Origin: a virus
IMG/VR virus record: IMGVR_UViG_3300030329_003399
Location: 1 to 26,635 of that record
Strand: one strand, 5' to 3'
DNA length: 26,635 nt
The notes under the pieces are model-generated. The model was given only the letters and a program-made list of their open reading frames with translations. It was not told the origin of the DNA and did no database searches. The translations under genes and the position numbers were made by a program. How positions within the stretch are numbered: the first letter of the stretch is position 1; every line of letters starts with the position of its first letter. Shown here piece by piece: positions 14,276-21,833 of the stretch.

Positions 14276-16330
14276 ATGTCAGAAATGAAGAAGTTCCATT
14301 CAGCATTACATAAGCAAGGTTACTTATGTACAGAAACGTTTTCTGCGAATGTTTACTGTGCACTACGTAAGAAACCTATGTCTATTACAATGCTGATAGG
14401 ACAAGCTGGTACGGGCAAATCATTCCTACCTGAAACGCTTGGTGAAGTACTCGGATGTAACGTGTACGTAAAGCAAGCGTATCAAGGTATGGATTGGGAT
14501 GAGTTCGTACGTAAGCACGTACCTGATGAGAATACAAAGTCAGGTATTAAATCAATAGACGCTGAACTTCTACGTGCGGTTCAAGAATCAAAAGAGAAGA
14601 AAGTAATACTGTTACTTGATGAGTGGGATAAAACACGTATCAGTAGCGATTCTTACTTCCTTGATTTCTTGCAGACTGGACGTATAAGTGTAAGCGGTCA
14701 AAAGTATCAGGCTAATTTAGACAACCTGATAATTTTCTTTACGTCAAACAATGAGCGCGACATATCAGAACCGTTATTAAGACGTGTTATGGTGGTAGAA
14801 GTAGAACATCTACCTGTATCACTTGTTGCTAACGTACTTAAAGACAAGTACAAAGACAATCCTACTGCGATGTCTACGATAGAACCTACATTGAAACTAT
14901 ATGACGTTTCAATTAAGAGTAAGATGGATAAACCTGCTACTATACAGGAGTTAGGTGATCTTATTGATATGTGGGTAACGTACACTAATGAAGGTAAGAA
15001 ACCAGATTGGAATGAACTTGTAAAGCTAACTGTTACTAAGAATGAACGTAATCATATGTCTTTACAGAATGCAATTACTGAGAGTGTGGAAAAGAAGAAT
15101 GATAACAGTAAAAAAGTAGATACATCTATTGATGTAGACTACTTCAATGAACCAGTATCATTAGATGTTAATGGTGACGTACAGACAGGCTTTATGCCAC
15201 GTATGGTGGAGATGCGAAACTTTGATACTGATATTACTGATTATAAAGCAAGTGAAGGTGATGACATATTCGTAGAAATAAAACGTGACGATCAAGCATA
15301 TACTACTGCATTCATAGAGGCACGTGATGAAGATGTAAATATAGAAGTACCTTACTTCTTAGGATGGAATACTATCAAACCTGACTTAATACAACGTTCA
15401 AAACCATACAATCTGTCAGAACTTATACATGAATATAATAAGTTTTACCGTATGCGTAACTCAGACGGAGTTATTGTATTTATTGAACCGTTTGCAGATT
15501 CAGATGATGTACTTAATATGGTAGAAGTGTCTGACGGTAGTGTACGTAAGGGTATGGATGATGAGATTATATTCAGGATATACGATAAGAACATTGAGAT
15601 TAACGTACGATGGAAGAATGGTAAGGGATGTGAGTTTATAGTACCTACTAAAGCAATCGAACATATGTTTGATGTAGTAAGACGTAGTGGTTGGTACAGA
15701 AGTAGGGAACTGTATAGTTCCATAAGAAAGATAAGCCATAACGTTGTAGTTAATAGCAAATTAAGTAGTAATGACATTATAGAGTTACGCTTACTTGGAA
15801 GTACTAATAACTATCTTGACGTTGCTATTCAGGGTATTGAAAGACATAATGATGATGATCCTGATCATTTGAACGTTGTTAATAGTGGTGAAGCTACGAT
15901 AAAAGAAACTTCACGTACTACAACATACACTTTTAATTGGGGTACTATACGTTCCTGGCATAAGAAAGATAAACCTAACTACAAATATCATATTGTAGTT
16001 AAGAACGTTCCAAGTACGCCATCACACGGCTACAAGTTCTTATGTAATAAGCTACAACTTGCTAATTTATCTATTGTTTTGTTTGTAAGTATGGATAAAA
16101 ATCAGTTTGACAAGTGTGATAGGGATAAGTATCAAACTACTGGTTCTTCACGTATACTTATGAATATAGATGAAGGATGTAAAAGAGGTTATCATACGTA
16201 CGCACTGAATGCGTATGATAGAACCGTATTCATGCTGGAATCTAATAATCCTGATAAACTATCGGATATGTTTATATTTGCAGACCAGTTACGGGCAATA
16301 CGTGATGTTACTATGGAGGTAGTATGTTAA
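14276..16330 (+). CDS. AAA+ ATPase, MoxR/AAA_5-like, with long C-terminal extension
   Basis: A 684-aa protein. Residues 35-180 are a clear AAA+ module: Walker A GQAGTGKS (42-49), Walker B ILLLDEWDK (111-119), sensor-1 region FFTSNNERD (154-162) and Arg-finger candidates LLRRV (167-171). The shape fits the MoxR/CobS/AAA_5 group, which couple ATP use to remodelling of partners that carry VWA domains. The remaining 450 residues are beta-rich, acidic and unrecognised. I chose the ATG at 14276, after GGAGGAACGT, over an in-frame ATG at 14264 that overlaps the Shine-Dalgarno sequence. Its stop overlaps the start of the VWA gene, so the two are probably made together. Alternative reading: a CobS-like protein, but the C-terminus is much longer than CobS. 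Confidence 0.8.
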   Translation: MSEMKKFHSALHKQGYLCTETFSANVYCALRKKPMSITMLIGQAGTGKSFLPETLGEVLGCNVYVKQAYQGMDWDEFVRKHVPDENTKSGIKSIDAELLRAVQESKEKKVILLLDEWDKTRISSDSYFLDFLQTGRISVSGQKYQANLDNLIIFFTSNNERDISEPLLRRVMVVEVEHLPVSLVANVLKDKYKDNPTAMSTIEPTLKLYDVSIKSKMDKPATIQELGDLIDMWVTYTNEGKKPDWNELVKLTVTKNERNHMSLQNAITESVEKKNDNSKKVDTSIDVDYFNEPVSLDVNGDVQTGFMPRMVEMRNFDTDITDYKASEGDDIFVEIKRDDQAYTTAFIEARDEDVNIEVPYFLGWNTIKPDLIQRSKPYNLSELIHEYNKFYRMRNSDGVIVFIEPFADSDDVLNMVEVSDGSVRKGMDDEIIFRIYDKNIEINVRWKNGKGCEFIVPTKAIEHMFDVVRRSGWYRSRELYSSIRKISHNVVVNSKLSSNDIIELRLLGSTNNYLDVAIQGIERHNDDDPDHLNVVNSGEATIKETSRTTTYTFNWGTIRSWHKKDKPNYKYHIVVKNVPSTPSHGYKFLCNKLQLANLSIVLFVSMDKNQFDKCDRDKYQTTGSSRILMNIDEGCKRGYHTYALNAYDRTVFMLESNNPDKLSDMFIFADQLRAIRDVTMEVVC

Positions 16331-17292
16331 AGACTAAACCTTCATGGATGAATTGGAAAAATAAAGGCGGTACAAACGTTAGTACGGGTTCCTCCCGTGT
16401 TGATACGCAGAACGGTGAAGGGGCAGACGTAATGTCTGCCCCTGATCCTGAATTATTATTGAAAACGTTAGTAAGTAGTGATGGTTTTGATACAGATATT
16501 CAAAGAAATACAATACGTATACCAAATAGAAATGTTAATAATGCAATTAAAAACATGAGTAAAGAATCAATAAGCTATATTATTGGTGATACTAAACACT
16601 ATGCTGATTCATGGTATCTTGGTAGTGGTAGGTATAAGCAAAACTTACATAGTGTGGATAATAGTTTTGACTACGAATATTTACGTAATAGAAAACTATC
16701 ATCCACTTTGTCATTGTTATTTGGTAAGATTGCAGAAGAACGTATGGGCGATAGTACCGAAGGTTTAGACAAATGGGATATAGACAAGATAATGTTTAGA
16801 CGTATATCTAAAAAAGTTATAACTGATTGTAAATACGCAAGAGAAAAACAACGTCTTGTACTTATGCTCGATAGTAGTCCATCATGTAGCTCTATGGCTA
16901 ACGTTTATAGTCAGATAGCAACGGAGTCTGCAAACTTTGACGACTTAGAAATATATGACGCACCAAATGGCTTCGCACACAGTATATATAACCCGAGAGA
17001 AGGTAAATTTGTAAGGTTAAGTGATGAAGAGATTGAATATACCGTACTTTGGGGAGGATTTAATGGACGTACTATTATATATTTTGGAGACACGGATGCT
17101 GTACGTAGCATAAGATCATCTTGGAGTTATAATGATATTCACTGGTTTTATAGATCACCATACGAAGACCATGAATTAAAATCTCAGAAGTTAGATACTC
17201 AACGTATACGTAGGCAGTGGAGTGATAAAGTTACTGTATATATGTGTAATAATATATCTCAGTTAATGCAGGCGGTGAGGGATATGAGATGA
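16324..17292 (+). CDS. VWA-domain-like protein, partner of the AAA+ ATPase
   Basis: A 322-aa protein overlapping the AAA+ gene by seven bases. Residues 177-188 (RLVLMLDSSPSC) carry a MIDAS motif DxSxS (Asp183, Ser185, Ser187) after a hydrophobic strand, as in von Willebrand factor A domains. A second strand with acidic end, IIYFGDTDAV (251-260), is placed like the later metal-binding motif. The first 60 residues are low-complexity and probably disordered. AAA+ (MoxR, CobS, RavA, NorQ) and VWA (CobT, ViaA, NorD) proteins form known pairs, in which the VWA protein is an adaptor for the target. This supports a two-part remodelling machine. The target is unknown. Confidence 0.68.
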   Translation: MLKTKPSWMNWKNKGGTNVSTGSSRVDTQNGEGADVMSAPDPELLLKTLVSSDGFDTDIQRNTIRIPNRNVNNAIKNMSKESISYIIGDTKHYADSWYLGSGRYKQNLHSVDNSFDYEYLRNRKLSSTLSLLFGKIAEERMGDSTEGLDKWDIDKIMFRRISKKVITDCKYAREKQRLVLMLDSSPSCSSMANVYSQIATESANFDDLEIYDAPNGFAHSIYNPREGKFVRLSDEEIEYTVLWGGFNGRTIIYFGDTDAVRSIRSSWSYNDIHWFYRSPYEDHELKSQKLDTQRIRRQWSDKVTVYMCNNISQLMQAVRDMR

Positions 17293-17690
17293 GTAAGATA
17301 TACGGTGATGAGTTTAAGTATGAAATACGTAAACTTAAAAGACTTGATAAAAAGATTTTAGAATGTAAAGCACACGCAGAACGTATACGTTATGAGTGTG
17401 AAACAAATCCTGCACTTAATAACAGTTCAATAACAATTATAGAAGCTATAAGATCACTGTTAAATCTATCAAAGAAAGTAGTTATGCTTCAGGATACGTT
17501 AGAAGATTTTGATAAAACGTATGAAAGTATTGATAGCTGGGTTATAAAAAAACTTATGAAAAATGAAGTAGATAAATATGATTTTAAAAGAATATCTAAA
17601 CTACGTATCGGGGCTGAAAGATTAACTAATATGTACAGTGATACTTTAAAAAAGTTTGGTAAGAAACTAAGGGATCAACGTAATGAATAA
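17289..17690 (+). CDS. Hypothetical coiled-coil protein, 133 aa
   Basis: A 133-aa almost fully helical protein (YEIRKLKRLDKKILECK, then LLNLSKKVVMLQDTLEDFDK) with heptad-like Leu/Ile spacing and no catalytic motif. It starts inside the last codons of the VWA gene (ATGA overlap) and overlaps the next gene by eight bases, so it belongs to the same translation unit as the AAA+/VWA pair. It may be a third subunit or an adaptor of that pair; this is inferred from coupling only. Confidence 0.62.
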   Translation: MSKIYGDEFKYEIRKLKRLDKKILECKAHAERIRYECETNPALNNSSITIIEAIRSLLNLSKKVVMLQDTLEDFDKTYESIDSWVIKKLMKNEVDKYDFKRISKLRIGAERLTNMYSDTLKKFGKKLRDQRNE

Positions 17691-17877
17691 AAAAATAATA
17701 GAGTTAATAGAAGAACGTTTAGAAAAAGGAAAACGTCAATATGCAGATCAGTTAGACGTACATGATGGAAGAGATTGGTTAATTGAAGCACTTGAAGAAG
17801 TACTTGATTGCATGGTATATATAAGCGCAAAGATTTTAGAAATAAAAGAAACGGAGAAACGTAATGGAATTAAATAA
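17683..17877 (+). CDS. MazG-like helical fragment, 64 aa
   Basis: A 64-aa helical protein with RLEKGKRQYADQLDVHDGR followed by DWLIEALEEVLDCMVYIS. The EALEEVLD segment resembles the ExxE...ExxD metal-binding helix of all-alpha NTP pyrophosphohydrolases (MazG/dUTPase group), and the 'Y..QL.VHDGRDW..EALEE..D' pattern is seen in short phage proteins of that kind. Only one such helix is present, so it is about half a catalytic unit and might act as an oligomer or have lost activity. It uses the GGGATCAACGTA initiation module. Confidence 0.5.
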   Translation: MNKKIIELIEERLEKGKRQYADQLDVHDGRDWLIEALEEVLDCMVYISAKILEIKETEKRNGIK

Positions 17878-18064
17878 AAAGCAGAAAAAAGAACTGCAAT
17901 CACATGGATACGATCCATGCGTAAGGCACTTGGACTTATACCCTGAAGATTTTATGATGGACTTGGACGTATGGAAACAAGTACTTCAATGTCTAAATCT
18001 TAACAAAGCTAATAACGGGGTTGTCTTAGCAGTGGTAGGAGTTAAAGTTAAAGATGAAGTGTAA
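17864..18064 (+). CDS. Hypothetical protein, 66 aa
   Basis: A 66-aa protein starting MELNKKQKKELQSHGYDPCV after a GGAGAAACGTA initiation module; it overlaps the preceding gene by 14 bases. It has a helical Lys-rich start, two cysteines (19 and 43) and a hydrophobic strand near the C-terminus (GVVLAVVGVKVKDEV). The bases around its start codon are identical over about 18 bases to those at the start of the gene at 20169 (both proteins begin MELN), though the proteins then differ. No function is assigned. Confidence 0.58.
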   Translation: MELNKKQKKELQSHGYDPCVRHLDLYPEDFMMDLDVWKQVLQCLNLNKANNGVVLAVVGVKVKDEV

Positions 18065-18128
18065 GGGAAAATATTGATCCTAAAACATAAAAAAGAATTT
18101 TTTCAAATAATAAAACAAGAGGAACGTA

Positions 18129-18455
18129 ATGGGTAAAGAATCAGAAGAAATGAGAAAGATGTCAGAATATTGGCATAACGTAGGAATGGAACAACATACA
18201 ACAAACTATGGTGAGGTAGTAGCCTGTGATTTTTGTAACGGAGGAGAAGAAAGTAGCGGAGGTGTACTAATAGGAAGTTACGCAGTATGTGGGGATTGCA
18301 GTGAGAAGAATGGTTACTACAACGAAACTTATGAGTACAAGAATGAGATAACAGAACACTTTAACACTGAGCAAACGTTCAGAGAGAACATACTTGAGTA
18401 CCGTAAAAAATCATACGGAACAAGAGATGCAATACAAACCATAGTGAGTTGGTAA
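18129..18455 (+). CDS. Small zinc-binding protein, 108 aa
   Basis: A 108-aa protein with two CxxC pairs: CDFC at residues 33-36 and CGDC at 54-57, separated by 17 residues in a Gly-rich loop, consistent with a zinc ribbon or treble-clef knuckle. The flanks are acidic and helical. It starts after AGAGGAACGTA. The next gene is also Cys-rich and begins one base after this stop, which suggests the two act together, perhaps binding nucleic acid or a host polymerase. No known family is recognised. Confidence 0.65.
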   Translation: MGKESEEMRKMSEYWHNVGMEQHTTNYGEVVACDFCNGGEESSGGVLIGSYAVCGDCSEKNGYYNETYEYKNEITEHFNTEQTFRENILEYRKKSYGTRDAIQTIVSW

Positions 18456-18456
18456 C

Positions 18457-18903
18457 GTGGGTTGTACATGCTGTGCCTGTGAAAAGCAGGTAGACGAGAG
18501 ATACTTTGATACCGAAAAACGTATGTGTGATGATTGTATGCTTAAAGAATATAATGACATAGGTGATACTAATTTTTACAATTACTTTGGCGTAGATCAC
18601 TTTCCAAACGGTGAGAAAACAAACCTTAGGAAGGTCATGGATAAAATTCTACGTAATATTATCAAAGATTTGGAAATAATATTCGGTGAATTAGATAAAC
18701 GTGACAAGAAAATCATAAGAGAGAACTTCAAGTATAAACAATCATCATGGGATAGTTTAGGTGAAGGTCTAAGATGTGTATTAGAAAGAGTTATTACTCC
18801 ATTAAGAATGGACGTACACCAAGGTGAAGCACTTAGTGCAATACGTAAAGACATGGAGTTAATAACACAAAGTAAAAAACAACAGGAGGAACGTAATGGA
18901 TAA
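18457..18903 (+). CDS. Cys-rich zinc-binding protein, 148 aa
   Basis: A 148-aa protein with a GTG start at 18457. The N-terminus carries a cysteine cluster (CTCCACEK at residues 3-10) and a second pair CDDC at 24-27, which together can bind zinc. Residues 55-148 are helical and charged (KVMDKILRNIIKDLEIIFGE). The start sits one base after the upstream stop and has only a weak ribosome-binding site, so it is probably coupled. The zinc part may place the helical part on DNA or a protein partner; the function is unknown. Confidence 0.62.
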   Translation: MGCTCCACEKQVDERYFDTEKRMCDDCMLKEYNDIGDTNFYNYFGVDHFPNGEKTNLRKVMDKILRNIIKDLEIIFGELDKRDKKIIRENFKYKQSSWDSLGEGLRCVLERVITPLRMDVHQGEALSAIRKDMELITQSKKQQEERNG

Positions 18904-18997
18904 GTTCATAAAAACAATGGAACTTTTAACAATATTAATACTTGGTCAGCCAAGAAAGAAACGTGGTAGACCAAGAAAGAAGGGAGGTTTGAAATGA
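18896..18997 (+). CDS. 33-aa AT-hook peptide with hydrophobic N-terminus
   Basis: Read by hand: 33 aa, MDKFIKTMELLTILILGQP followed by RKKRGRPRKKGGLK. Residues 20-29 (RKKRGRPRKK) hold the core RGRP of the AT-hook, which binds the minor groove of A/T-rich DNA. The N-terminal half is amphipathic to hydrophobic. The start has one of the best initiation sites in the window (GGAGGAACGTAATG), overlaps the previous gene's end, and its TGA overlaps the next start (ATGA), so it is embedded in the operon as a real gene would be. It may tether or compact DNA, which is AT-rich here, or act on host promoters. Confidence 0.65.
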   Translation: MDKFIKTMELLTILILGQPRKKRGRPRKKGGLK

Positions 18998-19479
18998 GAC
19001 TACGTAAGAAATGTAAGTTTTCTACTAATAATATAGCAGACATGGCATCACTACATGATGACATGGAATTAATACTTAGAAAATCTATAAAGAAAGATGG
19101 ATCAAATCCTGAAGAGTTTATATCTGAACTATTTACATACTTTAATGATAGACCTAACATACATACTGAGTTACAACCTGACATAAGCTTTGATAAGTTT
19201 GTACTATTTATGGCTCATACTCACCTAAAGGCAACAACAGTACATAATGTATTGTCTGGTAAGGAAAAAGACCCTGATATTATTGAATCTGTAAGAGATG
19301 ACTTGGAAATGATACTTAAAACAAAACGTTCCATTGAGTATGGAATTGACAAAGATAGATCTATTGGTATAGCTTGTAAAAAGACAGGTAGTAAGATACA
19401 CAATACGTTAAAGGAACAAATAAAAGCAACAGAAAACTCAATCACTAACATGGTTGATGATGTAATAGCGATGGCTTAG
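18994..19479 (+). CDS. Hypothetical helical protein, 161 aa
   Basis: A 161-aa protein starting MRLRKKCKFSTNNIADMAS after GGGAGG and overlapping the AT-hook gene by four bases. It is mostly helical, with similar segments DDMELILRKSIKK (residues 22-34) and RDDLEMILKTKRS (101-113), which might reflect an internal duplication. One segment, DISFDKFVLFMAHTHLKAT, is more hydrophobic. There is no catalytic or metal motif. Function is unknown. Confidence 0.6.
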   Translation: MRLRKKCKFSTNNIADMASLHDDMELILRKSIKKDGSNPEEFISELFTYFNDRPNIHTELQPDISFDKFVLFMAHTHLKATTVHNVLSGKEKDPDIIESVRDDLEMILKTKRSIEYGIDKDRSIGIACKKTGSKIHNTLKEQIKATENSITNMVDDVIAMA

Positions 19480-19488
19480 GAGTACATT

Positions 19489-19986
19489 ATGAAATTTGAA
19501 CCGTTTGAATACAACTTAAAAAATAAAATAGTTCCTATGGCACAATCAATACTTATACGTCATGGTAATCATATACCTACTATATTTACGTATGACAAGA
19601 ATGGCATAGAACATATATCTGACCTATCAGAATTGTTTTCAATAAGAAATAAAGATTTAATATATGAAATCTTAAAGAACTTCTTAGATGAATCTGGTAC
19701 GTTAGCATTTATATTAGTTACTGAGGCTTGGTTTCGTAGAGTAGATAAAGATGATGAAGATGGACTTAAAGAATCACTTAAAGGTAGTAAGCGTGTTAGT
19801 GAATATGATGATAAGGAAGAATGTATTACGTTCCAATGGAGCTTTAAGTCTAATGATGTAAAGTCTGGTGTTATTACATATCCATTTCAGAACGTAGATG
19901 GAAATATAATAATTGACTATAACAACAAGACGTTAATAGACAACGATAAACTTAGCATCAGTAGAGCATCAAAACTATTGAAATAG
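19489..19986 (+). CDS. Hypothetical protein, 165 aa
   Basis: A 165-aa protein (MKFEPFEYNLKNKIVPMAQS) with a central helix, a hydrophobic stretch GTLAFILVTEAWFRRVDKDD (residues 70-89) and a beta-rich C-terminus (CITFQWSFKSNDVKSGVITY). The combination of an EAWF-type strand and long acidic loop recurs in some phage proteins of unknown function. It is the last gene before the second non-coding control region at 19987. Its start follows TTAGGAGTACATT. I cannot assign a role. Confidence 0.6.
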   Translation: MKFEPFEYNLKNKIVPMAQSILIRHGNHIPTIFTYDKNGIEHISDLSELFSIRNKDLIYEILKNFLDESGTLAFILVTEAWFRRVDKDDEDGLKESLKGSKRVSEYDDKEECITFQWSFKSNDVKSGVITYPFQNVDGNIIIDYNNKTLIDNDKLSISRASKLLK

Positions 19987-20003
19987 TATTATTGTATTTA
20001 AAA

Positions 20004-20020
20004 AAGATAAAAAACATCTT
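20004..20020 (+). terminator. Weak terminator-like hairpin
   Basis: AAGAT (20004-20008) and ATCTT (20016-20020) can pair with a 7-base A-rich loop; a T-rich stretch (ATTTTTATT) begins 11 bases later. The stem is short, so this is only a possible end for the transcript of the gene at 19489. Confidence 0.25.
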
Positions 20021-20070
20021 GGGTTTCAGTATTTTTATTAGTATATTAAAGCCTGATATGATTATATTAT

Positions 20071-20138
20071 ATAATAATAACGTATGTTATGGTTTAATTG
20101 TTTTGTAAGTAAACATTAATAAATATAACGTACGTTAT
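20071..20138. promoter_or_regulatory. Twin ACGT-centred palindromes before the RHH gene
   Basis: ATAACGTATGTTAT (20077-20090, one mismatch from symmetry) and the perfect ATAACGTACGTTAT (20125-20138) lie 48 bases apart between the genes at 19489 and 20169. The second, with eight bases to its left (20117-20138), is identical to 11517-11538. The first shares 16 bases (20071-20086) with 25929-25944. They look like operator sites. The closest downstream gene encodes a ribbon-helix-helix protein, a class that often represses its own promoter. Confidence 0.65.
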
Positions 20139-20168
20139 GATTATACATACCAAAAAAAAAGGAACGTA

Positions 20169-20381
20169 ATGGAATTAAATACACAATTAAAACCACGCTA
20201 TATTGTTACTTCATTTAGGGCGCATAGTGAGAACTGGAAGAAACTTAAAGTTCTTGCTACAATAGATGGAATGGCTATACAAGATAAGCTTAATGAAGTT
20301 ATTGTAGATTATCTTGATAATAACTATAACAATGCTTTAGGTATAGTAACACGTAGCAATGGTGAATCAAAAGAAGGCTAA
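20169..20381 (+). CDS. Ribbon-helix-helix DNA-binding protein, 70 aa
   Basis: A 70-aa protein with the layout of a CopG/Arc-type repressor: a strand IVTSFRAH at residues 12-19, helix SENWKKLKVLATIDGM and second helix IQDKLNEVIVDYLDNNY. Such proteins are dimers that insert the paired strand into the major groove of short palindromes. The gene begins with a AAAGGAACGTA initiation module. Two ACGT-centred palindromes lie 31-92 bases before its start, so autoregulation is likely, and an identical site beside the iterons could extend its control there. It overlaps the nuclease gene by 23 bases. Confidence 0.72.
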   Translation: MELNTQLKPRYIVTSFRAHSENWKKLKVLATIDGMAIQDKLNEVIVDYLDNNYNNALGIVTRSNGESKEG

Positions 20382-21117
20382 TACTATCTCCGTAAAGGAG
20401 ATCTATGACGCCTTCATCAAAGAAGAGAATGATAAGAAAATAAAAGGACGTTACTTAGGTAACGAGTCTTGGTATCACTCTTCTGCAAGCGGAATGTGTT
20501 TGCGTAAGCATTACTTTGGATCAGCTTTAAAAACTGAAGAAACTCCAAGAGATGCTGACACGTACAGGCTTTTCCGCTTAGGTGAAATAGTCCACACCGA
20601 TGTTCAGAATGCTGTAACTGCATACGCACAACAAAACGGGCTTCCTATATTCATAGAGAATGAACTACGTTTAGATGATCTTAACGTACGTGGCTTTATT
20701 GATCTTGGATTCTTAGAAGATGGAATACTCTATGATATAAAAACGTGCAACGCATGGAGATGGAAGTTAATGTTTGGACGTAATGCCAACCCTAAGGAAG
20801 TAAGTAAGAACTACGCACTCCAACTTGGAACGTATGGTCTTTGGTTTAAAAGAAAGTATGGATACCTGAATGGTTTAGTACTTGTCTTCTATAACAAAGA
20901 CAATTCAAGAATGCGTGAGTACGTACTTGATCTTGATTGTGTTGACAAAGCTGAAGAATACTGGACTAATACACATAAAACAATAAAGGAATCAATAGAG
21001 AATAATAAACCACCTATGCTACAACTCGGGGTTACACCTGCTGAAGAATGGGAATGCAATGAGAAGTATTGCCAGTTCTTTAAAGTATGCGGAGGCGGTA
21101 TTAAAGGCAACTTCTAA
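20359..21117 (+). CDS. Cas4/RecB-like PD-(D/E)XK nuclease with Fe-S cysteines
   Basis: A 252-aa protein with the PD-(D/E)XK exonuclease pattern: a His in RLGEIVHTD (His79), RGFIDLGF (Asp115), YDIKT (Asp126, Lys128) and the QxxxY motif in QLGTY (Gln155, Tyr159). One cysteine near the N-terminus (Cys47, in SGMCLRKHY) and three near the end (Cys233, Cys238, Cys244) can hold an iron-sulphur cluster, as in Cas4 and AddB. It probably resects DNA ends during recombination-driven replication, since the next gene is an annealing protein. The ATG at 20359 lies inside the upstream gene, so translation is coupled. Confidence 0.82.
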   Translation: MVNQKKANTISVKEIYDAFIKEENDKKIKGRYLGNESWYHSSASGMCLRKHYFGSALKTEETPRDADTYRLFRLGEIVHTDVQNAVTAYAQQNGLPIFIENELRLDDLNVRGFIDLGFLEDGILYDIKTCNAWRWKLMFGRNANPKEVSKNYALQLGTYGLWFKRKYGYLNGLVLVFYNKDNSRMREYVLDLDCVDKAEEYWTNTHKTIKESIENNKPPMLQLGVTPAEEWECNEKYCQFFKVCGGGIKGNF

Positions 21118-21128
21118 AGGAGGAACGT

Positions 21129-21833
21129 ATGTCTAAAGAAAACATGGCTCTATGGAATAGTGTCTGTGAAACCGATCCTGGTAATACGAAACACGTTAAC
21201 CAACGTGGAGGTTTCACTGCTATTGGAGCGCAATCACAACTAATGAAAGCAACAGAAGTATTCGGACCATTCGGATACGGTTGGGGTGTTAAAACCGAAC
21301 ACATTGACAAGTGGGAAGATTGTGGATTAGTAGTATATCAAGCAACGTTATGGTTTATACCTGAAGGCGAGACTGAAGAGTGCTACGTACCAATCCATTC
21401 ATCAATACAGTACAATAAGAACGGACGTATTGATGATGACTTCTTCAAGAAAGTAGCGACTGACGCACTGACCAAAGGACTGAGCAAACTTGGATTTAAT
21501 GCTGATGTATTTATGGGTAAGTTTGATGATAACAAGTACGTCAATACACTTACTGAAAAGTATAATAAGCAGATGGATGATACAGCTAAAGAACTTATCA
21601 AGAAAGAATTAAAGGGTATACAAGAAACAGATGACTTTTATGTAAAGGTTATTCATGCACTCGATAAAGGTAAGATAGGTAATGGTAATCTTGAATCTTC
21701 TATCCAGAAAATTAAAGATTATAAATCCTTGATTGCAGCAAGTTCGCAGCCAGCCGGGAAGACTAAAAAACAAACAGAAATACGTATAGATGATGTAATA
21801 CACAAGGAGATTAATAAAAATGTCACAAACTAA
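21129..21833 (+). CDS. Rad52-like single-strand annealing protein
   Basis: A 234-aa protein. Residues 5-55 (NMALWNSVCETDP, GGFTAIGAQSQLMKATEVFG, then PFGYGWGV) and 107-138 (KKVATDALTKGLSKLGFNAD, then VFMGKFDDNKYV) match the Rad52/22-like group of phage recombinases. The 'DALTKGLSKLGF.ADV..G.FDD.KY' block is its most typical part. It coats single strands and anneals them, using 3' ends made by the nuclease encoded just before it. The last 80 residues are a basic, flexible tail that may contact the SSB-like protein. The start has a strong GGAGGAACGT module. The stop overlaps the next gene by 14 bases. Confidence 0.85.
   Translation: MSKENMALWNSVCETDPGNTKHVNQRGGFTAIGAQSQLMKATEVFGPFGYGWGVKTEHIDKWEDCGLVVYQATLWFIPEGETEECYVPIHSSIQYNKNGRIDDDFFKKVATDALTKGLSKLGFNADVFMGKFDDNKYVNTLTEKYNKQMDDTAKELIKKELKGIQETDDFYVKVIHALDKGKIGNGNLESSIQKIKDYKSLIAASSQPAGKTKKQTEIRIDDVIHKEINKNVTN

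Noticed and set aside
15445-15777. A 110-codon minus-strand frame within the AAA+ gene
   Set aside because: It is antisense to a gene with clear domains and codes for Leu/Ser-rich, motif-free sequence; a shadow of the coding strand.
20359-21117. The Cas4-like gene as evidence for a CRISPR system
   Set aside because: It lacks Cas1/Cas2 neighbours and stands beside Rad52-like, SSB-like and helicase genes, which fits phage recombination.
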